From Methanomicrobiales archaeon (GTDB lineage: Archaea > Halobacteriota > Methanomicrobia > Methanomicrobiales > Methanoculleaceae), in assembly GCA_019136335.1 (NCBI GenBank), contig JAGVUK010000155.1, positions 1 to 7,717 of the forward strand: a stretch of 7,717 bases of DNA. Direction: 5' to 3'. A program made the position numbers and the translations under genes. This document shows positions 4,909 to 7,717 of this stretch, one piece after another; the first letter of the stretch is position 1, and every line of letters begins with the position of its first letter. A model generated the notes under the pieces. It was not told where the DNA came from. It saw only the letters and a program-made list of their open reading frames with translations, and ran no database searches.

Positions 4909-7158
4909 CTACGGAGCCTTACTCCTGACGCTGACCCTCTCCGACTCCTCATATTCGACACACCCTTCCAGAGCCTCCTTCCCGACCGCCTCTTCGGCGG
5001 CACTGATGGTGACCTTCGCGATCCTGACGAAGACATCCGGGTACCGCTCGTAAAACCGTTCCGTGACGATGTGGCGCCGCCGGCTGACCTGCGTTGTTAT
5101 GGCGTAGGTCTCGTTCTCCTGGATACCCAGCGTGCGCGCCCTCGCAAGCAGCAACTTATGGAACTCTTCGGCCTCACGGAGCTCCGCGCGCAACTCCCGA
5201 ATATACTCCTGCAGGGCATAGGCCTCTTTGAGGAGGGCGTCGTCGGGGATCTCGTCGGGATCCGCAGCCCCCCCAGGCGCCGCCGGGCAGCCGGAATCGC
5301 CACTGGAAATTACCGTTGCGCCACCAGCGTCCGGGGTCATGCCCTGCTCATCGTCGGTGTACTGCCGGTCCCGGTAACAGCAGATCGTCGAGACGAAGGC
5401 CTCGCCGAACTTCTGCAGCTTCGCATCCCCCACGCCGGGAATGGCTGAAAACTCATCAAGCGTCTGCGGGTACCGGCGGGCCATCTCCTTTAAGGTCCTA
5501 TCGTGGAATACCGCGTAGGGCGGGATACTCATCTCATCTGCAAATCTCTTCCGGACGATTCGCAGTTCCTCAAAGAGTGCAGCGTCAAAGGGCCTCTCAT
5601 CCAGGCCTTCCCTCCTGCCGCGGGTCTGGCGGCCCTCCGGTCTCGTGAGCCGCACGCTCTCACCACCGGAGAGGACGGCGCCGCTCCGCTCGTTTGTGGT
5701 GACGACCGGATACTGATCGGAACTCTGATCCAGGTAGCCGTTCGCTATGAGTTGCCGTATGAAAGAAGACCATTGTTTGCTCGAATGCTCGCTCCCAGAG
5801 GTGTATGACGGCAGATCCTGGTGGCCTCTCGCCAGAACTTTGCTGCTTTTTGAGCCGGTGAGAACATCTGCGATGTGCGTTACGCCAAATTTTCCCGGAA
5901 GCTCGGAGATGCAGTTCACGATCTTTGCGGCGATCTCCCGCCCGTCGATGAGCTCGCCCGGTAGCATGCAGATATCGCAGCCCCGGCACGGCACCGCGGT
6001 GAAGGTCTCGCCGAAGTACCTGAGCAGGTGCTGCCGGCGGCACCGGGTGGTCTCGCAGAAGGCTATCATATCGTTGAGTTTCCGCACGGCGAGCGCACGG
6101 TGCTCTGGCCGCTCCCCGTAATACTTCTCCAGGGCGGCCATACACCTCTGCCGGTCCCCCGGACCGTAGAAGAGGATGCAGTCGCTTTCTTCGCCGTCGC
6201 GGCCCGCACGCCCGGTCTCCTGCGCATACGCTTCCAGGCTCTTTGGCATGTCGTAGTGGATCACAAACCGGACGTCGGGCTTGTCGATGCCCATGCCGAA
6301 GGCGTTGGTTGCGCAGACCACGTCGATCTCGTCCCTGACGAACTGCTCCTGCACCCGGTGGCGGAAGTTGTCCGGCAGGTCTGCGTGGTAGGGCAGAGCG
6401 CGGATCCCGTCATTCCGCAGCCGCTCCGCGATCTCTTCCGTCCGCTTCTTGTTTGAGAAGTAGATGATCCCTGACCGGCCCGGGTTGTTCCTCAGGTAAT
6501 CGATGAGTTGAGGGTACGCATCCTTCTTGCCGGTGACGATGTACTGGAGGTTCTCGCGATTGAAACTCCCGACGTAGACCGAGGGGTCCGCAAGGTTGAG
6601 CTGCTTTATGATGTCCTGCCGGACTTCGGGGATCGCGGTCGCCGTCAGGGCGATCATGGGGACCCCCGGGAACATCTCCTTTAAGACGCTCAACTGGCGG
6701 TACTCCGGCCGGAATTGGTGGCCCCACTCGGAGATGCAGTGCGCCTCATCGACGGCAACGAGCGTCACGTCGAGCTCGCGGAGGATGGCGAGGAACCGGG
6801 GCTGGACCGCCCTCTCCGGCGAGACGTAGAGTAGACGGAGCCTCCCTGCCCCGAGGTCCACGAGGATCCGGACCATCGCGTCGTAGGAAAGCGAACTGTT
6901 CAGGGTGACCGCAGGGACCCCCTGGGTCACGAGCGTGTCGACCTGATCCTTCATCAGGGAGATCAGGGGCGAGACGACGACGGTCAGCCCGCCCGTCACG
7001 AGAGCGGGGAGCTGGTAGCAGAGGGATTTGCCCCCTCCAGTCGCAAGGACCGCGAGGACGTCTCTCTTCTGGAGGATATCGTGGATGACCTCTTCCTGGG
7101 AGGGGAGGAACGAGGAGTAGCCCTAATAGTGTTCAAGCGCTGCATACAGGGGGTCCAT
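4909..7158 (-). pseudogene. recQ: RecQ family ATP-dependent DNA helicase, interrupted by TAG at codon 12
   Basis: From the ATG at 7158 the frame encodes a 749-aa RecQ, a 3'-5' DNA helicase of recombination and fork repair. In order: MDPLYAALEHY, a TAG stop, GYSSFLPSQEE (the RecQ Q-motif region), Walker A ATGGGKS (39-45), DEAH box (137-140), ALTATA (170-175), motif VI QETGRAGRDG (313-322), an RQC zinc site (C373, C391, C394, C397), an RQC winged-helix region, and an HRDC domain (about 523-598). A roughly 105-residue charged, helical tail (about 643-749) is unlike E. coli RecQ, which has 609 residues in total. No ATG, GTG or TTG exists between the TAG and Walker A. The first later start, GTG at 6999, would give 696 residues without an ATP site. 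Hence the gene is inactive, read through, or misread. Everything after the TAG is intact. Confidence 0.9.
7123..7125 (-). other. In-frame TAG codon in recQ
   Basis: The stop sits between HY and GYSSF, where RecQ proteins usually carry Trp or Phe (Y-[WF]-G-Y). TGG to TAG is one transition, so a nonsense mutation or single base error at a Trp codon is the simplest history. Pyrrolysine insertion is possible in some methanogens, but nothing in this window supports it. Confidence 0.8.
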
Positions 7159-7170
7159 CAGAACAAGGGA

Positions 7171-7366
7171 TTATATCCAGAGCGATATGGCTCTTGTGAA
7201 ACGGTTCTGGAGATCTTCCACCGATCCGATGCCTCCGGAGAACTCCTCGATGCTCGTTATGGCACCAAGGATCCAGTGGAGCTACGCAAGGCCCTCCGGC
7301 GTCATAGATCACCACGGCGTCACGGTAGATTGCATCGGCAGTGTACGGGCTCATGGCTCCCGGCAT
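7171..7366 (-). pseudogene. Small unrecognised gene with a frameshift, upstream of recQ
   Basis: It begins at ATG 7366 behind an excellent ribosome-binding site. The first frame is protein-like for about 25 residues (MPGAMSPYTADAIYRDAVVI), then loses coding character. The frame offset by one base becomes clearly coding (WILGAITSIEEFSGG, then VEDLQNRFTRAISLWI) and stops with TAA at 7171-7173, 12 bases before the recQ ATG. The total of 196 bases is not a multiple of three, so one base appears gained or lost, roughly between 7260 and 7305. If the switch lies early, the second frame also includes a TAG. The intact product would be about 64 residues, soluble and of unknown family. An alternative reading is the uninterrupted 77-residue frame ending at 7133, but its second half looks out of frame. 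Confidence 0.45.
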
Positions 7367-7374
7367 GAACGGGC

Positions 7375-7388
7375 GATCACCCCCTCCC
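7375..7388 (-). promoter_or_regulatory. Extended Shine-Dalgarno of the small gene
   Basis: The minus strand reads GGGAGGGGGTGATC, which pairs with most of the universal 16S 3' end (GGAUCACCUCC) apart from an insertion of G, and lies 8 bases before the ATG at 7366. It is the most complete ribosome-binding site in the window and fixes the start of the small gene. A TATA-like CATTTATC at about 7411-7418 lies about 25 bases further upstream and could be its promoter. Confidence 0.55.
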
Positions 7389-7447
7389 AGGATGAGGGCT
7401 CGAACGGCAGGATAAATGTTTTTGGACCCCGAACCACCGAGGAGGGT

Positions 7448-7717
7448 TTATCGGGCTGTTTCGCTGTCGAGCATCTGCCTGACCGCCGCCTGGAGTTCCG
7501 GGATCTTGTTCCGGATGACAATCCCACACGATCTCATTATGGACCCCGAAGTATGCGTGAATGAGGATGTCGCGCATCCCTGCAATCTTCCTCCAGGAGA
7601 TATCGGGATGTTTGCATTTCAGTGGTTCGGGGATGAGTTTCACGGCCTCGCCGATGACCATGAGGTTCCGGATCACGCCATCCTGCACCAGGTCGTTTGC
7701 GAGGAACGCCTCGTAGT
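7448..7717 (-). pseudogene. hepT: HepT-like HEPN ribonuclease toxin (DUF86), frameshifted and 5' truncated by window edge
   Basis: The visible part matches HepT/DUF86, the HEPN-family toxin paired with an MNT nucleotidyltransferase antitoxin that AMPylates it. RNLMVIGEAVKLIPEPL, PDISWRKIAGM and the catalytic RX4HXY motif (RDILIHAY, 7551-7574) are intact. After FGVHNEIVWD (codon ending 7521) the frame continues as unrelated sequence, but the frame offset by one base gives VIRNKIPELQAAVRQMLD, the typical HepT C-terminus, ending with TAA at 7448-7450. One surplus base, most simply one A of the plus-strand AA at 7520-7521, explains this. The residues before YEAFLANDL lie beyond the window, where an mntA gene is expected upstream. 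If the shift is real, the product would have a foreign tail ending at 7377 after an intact catalytic motif. Confidence 0.8.

Noticed and set aside
7170..7177. TATA-like GATATAAT upstream of recQ
   Set aside because: Its centre is only about 16 bases from the recQ ATG, which would put transcription start inside the coding sequence. It also encodes the last codons of the preceding small gene.
1..7717. CRISPR array, tRNA, rRNA or insertion sequence
   Set aside because: No regularly spaced direct repeats, no tRNA-like arms with a TTCGA loop, no rRNA signature and no transposase frame were seen on either strand.

Overview
The window reads as GC-rich archaeal chromosome, most likely from a methanogen of the order Methanomicrobiales (Methanoculleus-like). 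This rests on TATA-box promoters instead of bacterial -35/-10 pairs, one apparently leaderless start, a membrane-anchored tandem winged-helix regulator, an HFX_2341-type CARF regulator, and a RecQ/HepT neighbourhood. The genus is an inference from style and not a measured match.

Left part (1-1729, all minus strand): a compact operon-like run of small unrecognised genes that share 4-base ATGA overlaps or longer overlaps. In transcription order: an 85-aa protein with an apparently leaderless start, a 238-aa membrane-anchored exported protein with five N-glycosylation sequons, a doubtful 96-aa ORF, a 53-aa signal-peptide protein, and a multi-pass membrane protein cut by the window edge. It looks like an envelope-associated cluster of unknown function. 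Divergent from it (1868-2650, plus) is a membrane-tethered regulator with two cytoplasmic winged helices, which may control it.

Middle part (2685-4737): a two-gene minus-strand unit encodes a 125-aa, probably beta-rich/OB-like protein and a 241-aa protein with a helix-hairpin-helix/GPD DNA-glycosylase-like core. It is divergent from a 287-aa CARF-winged-helix regulator on the plus strand. The 80-bp shared spacer holds two dyad symmetries and a strong Shine-Dalgarno sequence. No CRISPR array or cas gene is visible. This is the best candidate here for a little-described, ligand-sensing regulatory module.

Right part (4909-7717, all minus strand): three consecutive reading frames, each with a lesion. 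A full-length recQ helicase has an in-frame TAG at codon 12, upstream of Walker A. A small unrecognised gene with a very good ribosome-binding site is frameshifted. A partial hepT (HEPN toxin of the MNT/HepT type) keeps its RX4HXY motif but is frameshifted just after it. The cluster is either decaying DNA or an area of sequence error. The rest of the window, including the 171-bp gap at 4738-4908, shows no gene I can support.
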